A DNA stretch of 64,000 nucleotides from Sphingobium yanoikuyae (GTDB lineage: Bacteria; Pseudomonadota; Alphaproteobacteria; Sphingomonadales; Sphingomonadaceae). Of this stretch, positions 26,268 to 34,029 are shown piece after piece. Where the stretch lies: NCBI RefSeq assembly GCF_034424525.1, contig NZ_CP139979.1, forward strand, positions 1,879,501 to 1,943,500, in the 5' to 3' direction. Numbering within the stretch: position 1 is the first letter of the stretch; each line of letters starts with the position of its first letter. The notes below the pieces were generated by a model, which ran no database searches, had not been told where the DNA came from, and was given only the letters and a program-made list of their open reading frames with translations. The position numbers and the translations under genes are program-made.

Positions 26268-26891
26268 TCACTTCGGCTTGCGGCCCATGCCCGCGGCAAA
26301 GGCGATCCGCAGGGCTTCGGACAAATTGCGGACCTCGAGCTTGGCCATCAGGCTCGCGCGATGGACCTCGACCGTTCGCGATGAACAGCCCAGGTCATAG
26401 GCGATCGTCTTATTGGGCAGGCCGTTCGCCAGCCCTTCCAGCACTTCACGCTCCCGGGGCGTCAGTGCAGCGACCCGCACGCCGGCTTCAGAGGTTTCCA
26501 GAGTGCGAAAGTCGACATCGTCGAGACGCGCGAACGCGCGGCTGACGGCGCCGAGCAGGGCGGCTTTCTCGAAGGGCTTCTCGAGAAAGTCGACCGCGCC
26601 GCCTTTCATGGCCTGCACCGCAACCGACACGTCGCCATGGCCGGTCAGGACGATGACCGGCATATTGACCCCGCGTGCTGCCATGGCGGCCTGAATCTCG
26701 AGACCGTCCATCTCGGGCATGCGCACGTCGAGGATGACGCAGCCGACGGCCGCCGACTTCGCCTCCTTGAGAAACTCCACGCCCGAGGCATAGGTCACGA
26801 CGTCGTAGCCCGCGGTCTTGAGCGCAAAGCTCGCCGCCTTGCGGATGCTCTCCTCGTCGTCGACCAGATGGATGACGCGTCTATCCCCCAT
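26268..26891 (-). CDS. fixJ: FixJ-family response regulator
   Basis: 207 residues. The N-terminal receiver (HLVDDEESIRKAA; VILDVRMPEMDG with phospho-Asp; VLTGHGDVSVAVQAMKGGAVDFLEKPF) is linked to a LuxR-type HTH (LTPREREVLEGLANGLPNKTIAYDLGCSSRTVEVHRASLM). GHGDV and AVDFLEKPF are characteristic of FixJ. ATG 26891 overlaps the fixL stop, so the pair is coupled, with fixL first. FixJ activates fixK and cbb3 genes at low oxygen in other alphaproteobacteria. Confidence 0.92.
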   Translation of the reverse strand: MGDRRVIHLVDDEESIRKAASFALKTAGYDVVTYASGVEFLKEAKSAAVGCVILDVRMPEMDGLEIQAAMAARGVNMPVIVLTGHGDVSVAVQAMKGGAVDFLEKPFEKAALLGAVSRAFARLDDVDFRTLETSEAGVRVAALTPREREVLEGLANGLPNKTIAYDLGCSSRTVEVHRASLMAKLEVRNLSEALRIAFAAGMGRKPK

Positions 26892-28416
26892 GTTCCTCCT
26901 CCGCCCGCGCATGGATCAAGGTAAAATGAAAGCGCGCGCCGCCGCGGTCGGGGCGCTCCATCCAGATACGGCCCCCATGCGCTTCGATGATGGTCCGGCA
27001 GATCGAAAGGCCGAGGCCCATGCCGTCGGCCTTTGTCGACTTGAACGCCGTGAAGAGCTGCTCCCGGACCTCGTCGGCGATGCCGGGGCCGGTATCCTCC
27101 ACGGTCACCTCGATCAGCCCGTCAGGGCGCAACCTGGTCGCTACCTTGAGGTCGCGAACAGGACACGCCGCCATCGCCTCGATGGCGTTGCGCATCAGGT
27201 TGACCAGCACCTGCTGGATCTGCACCCTGTCGACGAGAACCGGCGTCGCGGCGTGCTCGACCGCAAAGAAGCTGCGGATGCCGCGCTCGCGTGCGCCGAC
27301 CAGCGCGAGCTGGCTCGCCTCGGCGATGACCTGCGGCAGCTCGTGGAGGCTCTTGTCGACCTCGCCGCGGGCGACGAAATCGCGAAGGCGCCGGACGATA
27401 TGGCCGGCCCGCAGCGTTTCCTGTGCCGCATCGTCCATCACGGACCGTAGCGACACGAAGGGTTCGTCGTCCCGCTCGTCGAGCATGTCGCGGATCGTCT
27501 CGAGATAGAGCGCGACCGCGGCAAGCGGCTGGTTGAGCTCATGCGCGAGGGTCGAGGCCATCGTGCCCATCGCGCTCAGCCGGGAGACATGGACCAGCTC
27601 TGCCTGCAGTTCCTTGAGCCTGAGCTCATCCTGCTCCTTGGCGGTGAGATCCCGGATGAACCCTGTGAAAAGCCGCTGGCCCTCTTCACCGGCCTCGCCG
27701 ACCGACAACTGCATCGGGAAGGTCGAGCCATCGCGGCGCTGGCCGACCACGACGCGACCGAGGCCAATGATCCGGCGCTCGCCGGTCTGCAGATAATGCG
27801 CGAGATATTCGTCATGCCGGTCGCGATCGGGCTGGGGCATGAGGCAGGAGACGTTGCGGCCGACGAGCTCGGCTTCGCTGTAGCCGAACAGGCGTTGTGC
27901 CGCTGCGCTGAACGACGTGATGGCGCCGGTCTCGTCGATGATGATCATCGCATCCGGCACCGTCGCCAGAATCGATTGCAGATGCTGCTTGCGGGTCTCG
28001 ATCGATGCGCGGACCGCCGCCTCGTCGGTGACATCGCGGCTGATGCAGGCGAAGCCTCGATGTGTGTCGCCTTCGAACAGGGCGCTGATCGTCAGGCGCG
28101 CGAGATATTCCGCGCCGTTCTCGCAGACCCGCCACGCTTCGCGCTCCAGCGTGCCTTCGTGAAGGGCGGCCGCCAGGTCTGCGCACGGGCGGCCGGCCGC
28201 AATCTCGTCGGGCGGGTAGAACAGGTCATGGGGCTGTCCCAGGACGCGATCGAGGGGCCAGCATTCGGCACGCTCGCCTTCTTCATTATAGCTCAGCACG
28301 ATCCCGGCAGGATCGAGCAGCGTCAGGACGTGGCCGCCAGCCTGTCGCAGGAACAGCGGCGCAAGCCGCGCTACGTCGCTGGCAATCTCGTCCGGCCCGC
28401 GCCTCGTGTCGACCAT
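26881..28416 (-). CDS. fixL: FixL-type oxygen-sensing PAS histidine kinase
   Basis: 511 residues with two PAS domains (about 20-130 and 143-258) and a HisKA/HATPase core. The second PAS keeps the FixL haem pocket: His201 in DRHDEYLAHY aligns with the FixL proximal His, and RRIIGLGRVVVGQRRDG matches the FG-loop signature. The phosphoacceptor is His292 (AHELNQPL); the ATP-binding boxes are NAIEA, DTGPGI and GLGLSI. Oxygen bound to haem should switch kinase activity off. It forms an operon with fixJ. Confidence 0.92.
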   Translation of the reverse strand: MVDTRRGPDEIASDVARLAPLFLRQAGGHVLTLLDPAGIVLSYNEEGERAECWPLDRVLGQPHDLFYPPDEIAAGRPCADLAAALHEGTLEREAWRVCENGAEYLARLTISALFEGDTHRGFACISRDVTDEAAVRASIETRKQHLQSILATVPDAMIIIDETGAITSFSAAAQRLFGYSEAELVGRNVSCLMPQPDRDRHDEYLAHYLQTGERRIIGLGRVVVGQRRDGSTFPMQLSVGEAGEEGQRLFTGFIRDLTAKEQDELRLKELQAELVHVSRLSAMGTMASTLAHELNQPLAAVALYLETIRDMLDERDDEPFVSLRSVMDDAAQETLRAGHIVRRLRDFVARGEVDKSLHELPQVIAEASQLALVGARERGIRSFFAVEHAATPVLVDRVQIQQVLVNLMRNAIEAMAACPVRDLKVATRLRPDGLIEVTVEDTGPGIADEVREQLFTAFKSTKADGMGLGLSICRTIIEAHGGRIWMERPDRGGARFHFTLIHARAEEEHGG

Positions 28417-28475
28417 CGTCCCGGCTCACGGGCCTGGCCGGGCGCACGGATCCGGGCGTAGCCCGACCGTGCCAC

Positions 28476-28949
28476 TCACCGCCGCGCGAGTATGGCCTTC
28501 ATCTCGTCGATTTCCTGCCGCTGCGAGCGCTTGATCGCTTCGCAAAGCCGGATGACTTCCGGATCGCTGAGCTTTGCTTCCTGGCACATCAGGATCGCCC
28601 CGGAATGATGCGGGATCATCGAGCGCAGAAAGGCCGTGTCGCCGATCGTGGTCTGGGTGCGGATGAGCGCAAAGCTGCCGAAGAAGGCGACCAGCGACGC
28701 GGCGATCAGCGCGATGTTGGCGGCTTTCGACGCGAACATGTGCCGCATGGCGACGATCATCAGCACCACCATCGGCGCGACCATCATCAGCGTCATGTAG
28801 AGCATGTTGAGGTTGTTGTAGAAGCTGTCGAGCCCGTCGATCATGACGAACATCACCAGATACATGATGACGCCGCTGATGACGGTCTGAACGGCAAGGC
28901 TCCAATAGGCGCCCATCTTCCGGGTGTTCATGTGGGACGAATGGTCCAT
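28476..28949 (-). CDS. DUF305-type membrane protein of the copper cluster
   Basis: 157 residues: a His/Met-bearing start (MDHSSHMNTRKM), about four membrane helices (VISGVIMYLVMFVMI; MMVAPMVVLMIVAM; IALIAASLVAFFG) and a C-terminal DUF305-like segment (FLRSMIPHHSGAILMCQEAK, then EIDEMKAIL). The HH and Met-Cys residues suit copper binding. It follows copB in the same direction 90 bases later. A copper-handling role is inferred from neighbours. Confidence 0.8.
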   Translation of the reverse strand: MDHSSHMNTRKMGAYWSLAVQTVISGVIMYLVMFVMIDGLDSFYNNLNMLYMTLMMVAPMVVLMIVAMRHMFASKAANIALIAASLVAFFGSFALIRTQTTIGDTAFLRSMIPHHSGAILMCQEAKLSDPEVIRLCEAIKRSQRQEIDEMKAILARR

Positions 28950-29039
28950 GGCGTATCTCCTTCGCTCGGCGCCGGCCGACCTTGGTATGAGTGTAACGCC
29001 CCGCTCTCCTGTTCGCCCCCGCCATCAGCCGTCCTGATG

Positions 29040-30227
29040 CTAAAACCAGAAGCGAACGCCGGCGACGAAGCTGGTCGCATGGACGTCCTCGCCGGCAAGC
29101 CTCGACAGCCGCGCCGTGTCGCCGGCTTTGCGCAGATAAGAGACGCCGATATAGGGTGCGAACTGGCGGCTGAACTCATAGCGCAGGCGCGCGCCGAGCT
29201 CTATGTTGACCAGCCCCGAACCGATGTCGTTCTCCGGAATATCCTGCGCGGCGAAATTGACCTCGGCGCGCGGCTGGAGGATCAGGCGCTGGGTGATGCG
29301 CTGGTCGTAATAGCCCTCGACCCGGCCCAGAACATCGCCCTTGGTCGAGAGGAACAGCGCGCCTTCGACCTCGAACATGCCAGGAGCCAGGCCCTCGACG
29401 CCGATCGTCGCGTAGGTGCGGTCGGGCCCGCGGCCGAAGTCCTGGCGGATACCGCCCTGAAGATTGAAATAGGGGTCGATGGCCCGGCTGTAGAGCACCT
29501 GCACCTCGGCGCTGTCGATGCCGCGGCCGAACTCGCCTTCGCCCTCGCTCTTGAGCCAGAGCCGGTTGATGTCGCCGCCGTAAAAGCCTTCGCCATCCCA
29601 GCGATAGCCATCGCGGCCGCTATGCGCCTGATACTCGAACAGGTTGAGCAGCACCTGCCCGAAATTGTTGCCGCCGCTATCCTTCATCATGATGTCGCGC
29701 GAGCGCGCCATCTCGCCGCCGGGAAAATCACGATCGGCGAAGTGGTCGCTTGGGGGAGGCGGCGGGGGCGCATTGCCGGCCGGAAGCGCCGTGCCGGTCA
29801 TTTGCATGCCGGGCATGGCGGAGGTTCCGGGCATGGCGGTCTCGCCATGCTGCGAATGGTCCATCCCGGGCATGTCCGGCATCGCGCCGTCCTGATGCTG
29901 GGAGTGGTCCATGCCCGGCATCTCCGCCATCGCGGGAGAAGCGGGTTGCGGTTGACCGGCGGCATCTCCCTGCGGCGCAGGACTGGCCTGGTGCTGCGAA
30001 TGGTCCATCGCCGAGGTGGCGTCCGGCGCTGGCTTCTGAGCGCGCGGCCCGGCAGCGGGCTTGGGGCGCGGCGCGGCGGCCTTGTCCTTCTTTTTCTCCT
30101 GCGCCGGCCGCGCCCCGCCCGGCGGCGCCATGCCGGGCATGTCGTGCATCGAATGATCCTGGGCAAAGGCGGGCGCGGCGGAGAGAAGGGCGATCGCGCT
30201 CACCAGCGGCGTGAGGATGCGGGTCAT
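29040..30227 (-). CDS. copB: CopB outer-membrane copper-resistance protein
   Basis: 395 residues. A signal peptide (MTRILTPLVSAIALLSAAPAFAQ) is followed by a long disordered His/Met-rich region with repeated MPGMDHSQH-like units (residues about 25-165), an Ala/Pro/Lys stretch, and then a CopB beta-barrel domain (GRDGYRWDGEGFYGGD, LWLKSEGEGEFG, ending FVAGVRFWF). It is thought to bind or export copper in the outer membrane. The start overlaps the copA stop (ATGA). The Met-rich part is much longer than the minimal family core. Confidence 0.93.
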   Translation of the reverse strand: MTRILTPLVSAIALLSAAPAFAQDHSMHDMPGMAPPGGARPAQEKKKDKAAAPRPKPAAGPRAQKPAPDATSAMDHSQHQASPAPQGDAAGQPQPASPAMAEMPGMDHSQHQDGAMPDMPGMDHSQHGETAMPGTSAMPGMQMTGTALPAGNAPPPPPPSDHFADRDFPGGEMARSRDIMMKDSGGNNFGQVLLNLFEYQAHSGRDGYRWDGEGFYGGDINRLWLKSEGEGEFGRGIDSAEVQVLYSRAIDPYFNLQGGIRQDFGRGPDRTYATIGVEGLAPGMFEVEGALFLSTKGDVLGRVEGYYDQRITQRLILQPRAEVNFAAQDIPENDIGSGLVNIELGARLRYEFSRQFAPYIGVSYLRKAGDTARLSRLAGEDVHATSFVAGVRFWF

Positions 30228-32176
30228 TGGGCATCTCCCTTCGGACGGACGCTTACGACCCGCATCATCCCTGCATGCATGTGGTAGAGAAGGTGACAGT
30301 GGAAGGCCCAGTCGCCGACCGCGTCGGCGGTGAAGTCCCAGGTCACCTTGCCGCCCGGCTGGACGATCACCGTATGCTTGCGTGGGCTGTGATCGCCATG
30401 CCCCGTCACCAGCTCGAAAAAATGCCCGTGAATATGGATCGGATGCCCCATCATCGTGTCGTTGATGAGATTGACGCGCACCCGCTCGCCTTCGATGAAG
30501 GGGATCGGCTCGTGATGGTCCGACATTTTTTCGCCGTCGAACGACCACATGAACCGCTCCATGTTGCCGGTGAGGTGAATGTCGATGCTGCGGCTCGGCG
30601 CGCGCACGTCCGGATTGCGATCGAGCGCCATCAGGTCCCTGTAGACAAGCACCTTGTGGCCGACGTCGGCGAGGCCCTGGCCGGGCTCGCCGGTGCGGTC
30701 TACGGGCATCGGCGAGATGGTCTGGACGCTCGGGTCGCGCTTCACCTGCGGCGCGTTCGAGAAATCGCGCATCTTCATCGAGCCCATCGCGTGCCCGCCA
30801 TGATCCATGCCCGCCATCTGGCCATCGGCGCCCATCGCGCCGTGGTCCATGCCGGCCATCGATCCATGATCCACCCCGCTCATCGCGGAATGATCCATCC
30901 CCGAATGGTCCATGCCCGCCATGGCGCTGTGGTCCATGGTCGCCACAGCTGCCGCCGCGCCGGTCGCGAGGCGCGCGGAGGCGTTCTTCTCGGCTGTGGG
31001 ATCGACGCCCCGCATCGCGCCGCCCGACATGTCCATGCCTTCCATGCCCGGCATCGAGGACATGTCCATGCCCATGTCTTTCATGTCGGCGAGCGGCCGT
31101 TTGCGTAAGGGAGGCACCTCGCCGGCCATGCCGGCGCGGGGCGCAAGCGTGGCACGCGCCATGCCCGAGCGGTCGATCGCCTCGCCGACAAGGGTGTAGG
31201 CCTTGTCATCGCCTGGGCTGACAACGACGTCGTAGGTCTCGGCAACACCGATCTGGAACTCGTCGACGGTGACCGGCATCACATTCTGCCCGTCGGCCTG
31301 GACGATGCTGAGCGGCAGGCCGGGAATGCGGACGTTGAAGGTGGTCATCGCCGACGCATTGATGACGCGCAGCCGCACCCGCTCGCCCGGGGTGAAGAGC
31401 GCGGTCCAGTTGTCCATCGGACCATGGCCGTTGACGAGATAGGTGTAGGTGGATCCGGTCACATCGGAGATGTCGGCCGGGTCCATCCGCATCTGGCCCC
31501 AGTCGAGCCGGTCCTTGAGCGGCTGATCCTTGCCCGACAGGAGCCCGGCCAGGGTCTGGCGCTGGAAATTGAAATGGCCGGGGTTGACCTTGAGGCGCCG
31601 GAAGATCGCCTGCGGCGAGAGCGCGCTGTGATCGGCGAGCACGATGACATGCTCGCGGTCATAGGCGACCGGATCGGCACCGGCGGGATCGATGATGATC
31701 GGGCCGTAATGGCCTTCCTGTTCCTGCAGGCCTGAATGGCTGTGGTACCAGTAGGTGCCGCTTTGCACGACGGAGAACTGGTAGAGGTAGTTCGAGCCCG
31801 GCTTGATGCCCGGAAAAGACACGCCCGGCACACCGTCCATATTGGCCGGCAGGATCAGCCCGTGCCAGTGGATCGAGCTGTCCTCCTCCAGCTGATTGAT
31901 GACGTTGAGCCGCACGCGCTGGCCCTCGCGCAGCCGGATCAGCGGGGCGGGGACCGTGCCGTTGAGGCCGATTGCCCGGAACTTGCGCCCGTCGATGGTC
32001 ATCGACTGCCGGGCGATGGTGAGCGTGATGTCTTCGCCCGACACGGTCGGCAGCGTCGGTCGCATCCCCGGCGAGATCGTCTGCGCCCAGGCCGGCAGCC
32101 AGGCTGACAATGCTGCGCCGCCGCCGGCGAGGGCCGCGCCGCGGAGGAACTGGCGGCGGTCGAGAGCAGAAATCAT
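30224..32176 (-). CDS. copA: CopA periplasmic multicopper oxidase
   Basis: 650 residues with a Tat signal (DRRQFLRG). It oxidises Cu(I) in the periplasm. Copper ligands lie in SSIHWHGLILP, YWYHSHSGLQEQEG, GHPIHIHGHFF and the C-terminal WAFHCHLLYHMHAGMM, whose Cys and Met belong to the type 1 site. Between the second and third cupredoxin domains (about 365-465) is a Met/His-rich insert with units such as MAGMDHGAM. It follows the sigma-factor operon and has its own ECF-type promoter at 32218-32243. Confidence 0.95.
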   Translation of the reverse strand: MISALDRRQFLRGAALAGGGAALSAWLPAWAQTISPGMRPTLPTVSGEDITLTIARQSMTIDGRKFRAIGLNGTVPAPLIRLREGQRVRLNVINQLEEDSSIHWHGLILPANMDGVPGVSFPGIKPGSNYLYQFSVVQSGTYWYHSHSGLQEQEGHYGPIIIDPAGADPVAYDREHVIVLADHSALSPQAIFRRLKVNPGHFNFQRQTLAGLLSGKDQPLKDRLDWGQMRMDPADISDVTGSTYTYLVNGHGPMDNWTALFTPGERVRLRVINASAMTTFNVRIPGLPLSIVQADGQNVMPVTVDEFQIGVAETYDVVVSPGDDKAYTLVGEAIDRSGMARATLAPRAGMAGEVPPLRKRPLADMKDMGMDMSSMPGMEGMDMSGGAMRGVDPTAEKNASARLATGAAAAVATMDHSAMAGMDHSGMDHSAMSGVDHGSMAGMDHGAMGADGQMAGMDHGGHAMGSMKMRDFSNAPQVKRDPSVQTISPMPVDRTGEPGQGLADVGHKVLVYRDLMALDRNPDVRAPSRSIDIHLTGNMERFMWSFDGEKMSDHHEPIPFIEGERVRVNLINDTMMGHPIHIHGHFFELVTGHGDHSPRKHTVIVQPGGKVTWDFTADAVGDWAFHCHLLYHMHAGMMRVVSVRPKGDAQ

Positions 32177-32217
32177 TCGGTTGTCTCAGCTTTAAGAAAG
32201 AGGGCGGACCTATTGGA

Positions 32218-32243
32218 AATACGCAGCGTGGCCTCATCCCCCT
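32218..32243 (-). promoter_or_regulatory. ECF-type promoter of copA (copy 3 of a shared motif)
   Basis: On the minus strand AGGG (32243-32240) is followed after 14 bases by TGCGTATT (32225-32218). The same elements with the same spacing occur before the sigma operon and before copC. The -10-like end is 42 bases from the copA start. It overlaps the last base of the sigma gene. Confidence 0.7.
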
Positions 32244-32809
32244 CAAACTTTCTTCAACATTTCCGCGAGGCGTGCGCGGGCGCGGTAGAGGCGGGTCTCG
32301 ACTGCCTTCTGGCTGATGCCGAGAATCTCGGCGGTTTCGGCTTCCGATTTCTCGTCGATCGTCCGCAGGATGAGCGTGTCTTTGAGAGAGGCGGGCAGGG
32401 CGGCGATCGCTTTCATCGCCTCTGCCAGTTGCTGCTCGGCGCCGATTGCCTGGTCGGGTAGCGGCGCCTCATCGGCGACGTCATCCGCCTCGCCCAGCGG
32501 CAGGGCCATGGAGAAGAAGTTCCGGACCGCGCGCCGGCGCCGCCAGTCATGGCATTTGTTGATGACGATCCGGGACATCCAGACCTGGAAGGGTCGCGCA
32601 GCGTCATAGCGGTTGAGTGCGGCGAAGGCGGCGACGAAGCTCGCCTGGGTCACGTCGAGCGCTTCGTCGCGGTTCCCGACATGGCTGCGCACGAGGCGGT
32701 GCACCCAACCTTGATGCCGGCGGACCAGCTCGCCATAGGCCGCTTGCCGGCCTGCAAGCGCCAGAGCCGCAAGCTCCCCGTCCGAGCAGTCGGGGAGGTG
32801 GAGCGTCAT
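32243..32809 (-). CDS. ECF RNA polymerase sigma factor (CnrH-like)
   Basis: 188 residues. Region 2 (AYGELVRRHQGWVHRLVRSHVGNRDEALDVTQASFVAAFAAL) and region 4 (LPASLKDTLILRTIDEKSEAETAEILGISQKAVETRLYRARARLAEML) are joined by a short linker, which is the ECF layout. The start overlaps the upstream sensor gene (32806-32809). Gene order anti-sigma, sensor, sigma matches cnrYXH of Cupriavidus. It should recognise the three AGGG-N14-TGCGTATT promoters, including its own, and so control copAB and copCD. Confidence 0.9.
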   Translation of the reverse strand: MTLHLPDCSDGELAALALAGRQAAYGELVRRHQGWVHRLVRSHVGNRDEALDVTQASFVAAFAALNRYDAARPFQVWMSRIVINKCHDWRRRRAVRNFFSMALPLGEADDVADEAPLPDQAIGAEQQLAEAMKAIAALPASLKDTLILRTIDEKSEAETAEILGISQKAVETRLYRARARLAEMLKKV

Positions 32810-33246
32810 TTTTTCTCGGCCGTCAGCGCTTTCACCACGGCGTCGTCGAACTTGTCCGTCTGATCCGGGCGCAGCACGGCCCGCATCGCGAAGATATGCT
32901 CGAGTGTTTCCTTCTGCAGCGCGCCCATCGCCTGGTGCGAGCGATCCACCGCCCCTGCAACCCGAGGACCATAGCCATGCTCCGCCTCGATCGCCTCGGC
33001 GAGCCGCGCGTTATCGGCGCGCAGTTCGGCCTCCAGTGCCTGACGCCGGATCGCATAGTTCTTCTCGATCGTCTCGAGACGGCTATGTTGCGCGGTGTCC
33101 AGCTTCAGATCGCGATGGAGCAGGTCGTGCAACTCATTTTCGACCGGGCGCACCGGAACCACATAGACGCGGCCGATGACCACACCGGCGATCGCCGCGG
33201 CAAAGGTCAGCAGGACGAGGAGCAGGAGCCGGCGGTCGCGCATCAT
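32806..33246 (-). CDS. Periplasmic metal sensor, CnrX-like
   Basis: 146 residues. One N-terminal membrane anchor (RLLLLVLLTFAAAIAGVVIGRVYVV) precedes a helical periplasmic domain with long charged helices (LDTAQHSRLETIEKNYAIRRQALEAELRADN; HQAMGALQKETLEHIFAMRAVLRPDQ), as in the Metal_resist/CnrX/Spy group. His and Met residues (ELHDLLHRD, HQAM, HIFAM) could bind Cu. It is translationally coupled to both neighbours. It would hold or release the anti-sigma factor according to metal occupancy. Confidence 0.82.
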   Translation of the reverse strand: MMRDRRLLLLVLLTFAAAIAGVVIGRVYVVPVRPVENELHDLLHRDLKLDTAQHSRLETIEKNYAIRRQALEAELRADNARLAEAIEAEHGYGPRVAGAVDRSHQAMGALQKETLEHIFAMRAVLRPDQTDKFDDAVVKALTAEKK

Positions 33247-33515
33247 TGTGAACTCAGCAGCGTCGAAGGAGCGAGCGCGGGCCGCGCGTCAAAGGGCGAT
33301 ATCGGCCCGGCTTCGGTCGACCGCACAGGCACGGCCGAGCCGGCAATTCCCAGGAACAAGGCTGCTGCCGCGGCGATACCGAATGTCGTGGCGCTCAGGC
33401 GGGGCATGGCCTGGAGCCGGGCGATCTCGGCCATGACGCGGCTGTCCAGCCCGGCAAGCCGGGGATCGAGCGGCGCTTCCCGCAACCGGCTGAGCATGTC
33501 GTCGAGGTGGTCCAT
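33243..33515 (-). CDS. Putative membrane anti-sigma factor, CnrY-like
   Basis: 90 residues. An N-terminal cytoplasmic part (MDHLDDMLSRLREAPLDPRLAGLDSRVMAEI) is followed by one membrane helix (TFGIAAAAALFLGIAGSAV) and a short periplasmic tail. This is the CnrY architecture, in which the short N-terminal helices hold the sigma factor. It is the first gene of the operon and overlaps the sensor start by four bases. Sequence similarity to CnrY is not evident by eye; the call rests on topology and gene order. Confidence 0.7.
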   Translation of the reverse strand: MDHLDDMLSRLREAPLDPRLAGLDSRVMAEIARLQAMPRLSATTFGIAAAAALFLGIAGSAVPVRSTEAGPISPFDARPALAPSTLLSSQ

Positions 33516-33539
33516 GATGTTTCTCCGTCTTCACTTCTC

Positions 33540-33565
33540 AATACGCAGGATGGTCCGGCAACCCT
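33540..33565 (-). promoter_or_regulatory. ECF-type promoter of the anti-sigma/sensor/sigma operon (copy 1)
   Basis: Reading the minus strand, AGGG (33565-33562), 14 bases, then TGCGTATT (33547-33540), ending 24 bases before the anti-sigma ATG. It has the same elements and spacing as the copC and copA promoters, implying autoregulation by the sigma factor. Confidence 0.72.
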
Positions 33566-33591
33566 TGTCCGGGAACAAAAAGAAAATTGCG

Positions 33592-33617
33592 AGGGGTGCA
33601 GGTCGCGGCTGCGTATT
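33592..33617 (+). promoter_or_regulatory. ECF-type promoter of copC (copy 2)
   Basis: AGGG at 33592-33595, 14 bases, TGCGTATT at 33610-33617, then 30 bases to the copC ATG. It is divergent from copy 1 in the same 132-bp intergenic region. The two share AGGG, a following TGC and the whole TGCGTATT block. Confidence 0.72.
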
Positions 33618-33647
33618 CTCTCATGTCACTGACAGGAGAATGTCCAA

Positions 33648-34025
33648 ATGCGCTTCTTTTCGCCGCTCGCAGCCATCGCCGCCGTCGGCCTGAGTGTTTC
33701 GGCTCCGGCCTACGCCCATCCCAAGCTCGTGTCCTCGACGCCCGCCGCCAACGCCAGCGTCCCGGCGCCGTCGCGTATAACGCTCACCTTCAGTGAAGGT
33801 CTGATGCCGAAGCTGTCGGGCGCCGAGATCGTGATGACCGGCATGCCCGGCATGCCCAACCACCGCATGGCGGTAACCGGCTTCAAGACGTCCGTCGAAG
33901 GCGACAAGACGCTCGTGCTGACGCTCGGCAAGCCGCTCATGGCGGGCAGCTATCAGGTCGCCTGGCACGTCGTCTCGACCGACACGCACCGCATCCAGGG
34001 CAATCTCGCCTTTACCGTCAAGTGA
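33648..34025 (+). CDS. copC: CopC periplasmic copper-binding protein
   Basis: 125 residues. A signal peptide ends at PAYA, so the mature protein begins with His (HPKLVSSTPAANASV), the CopC N-terminal copper ligand. The beta-barrel continues with RITLTFSEGLMPKLSGAEI, and the second Cu(II) ligand block is VVSTDTHRIQG. A MTGMPGMPNHRM loop supplies extra Met and His residues. It has AGGAGAA before the ATG. It forms a pair with copD four bases later. Confidence 0.94.
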   Translation: MRFFSPLAAIAAVGLSVSAPAYAHPKLVSSTPAANASVPAPSRITLTFSEGLMPKLSGAEIVMTGMPGMPNHRMAVTGFKTSVEGDKTLVLTLGKPLMAGSYQVAWHVVSTDTHRIQGNLAFTVK

Positions 34026-34029
34026 CGCC

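Noticed and set aside
29750..31090. Short spaced repeats resembling a repeat array
   Set aside because: They are Met/His codon repeats inside copA and copB, in frame and of irregular length; not a CRISPR array.
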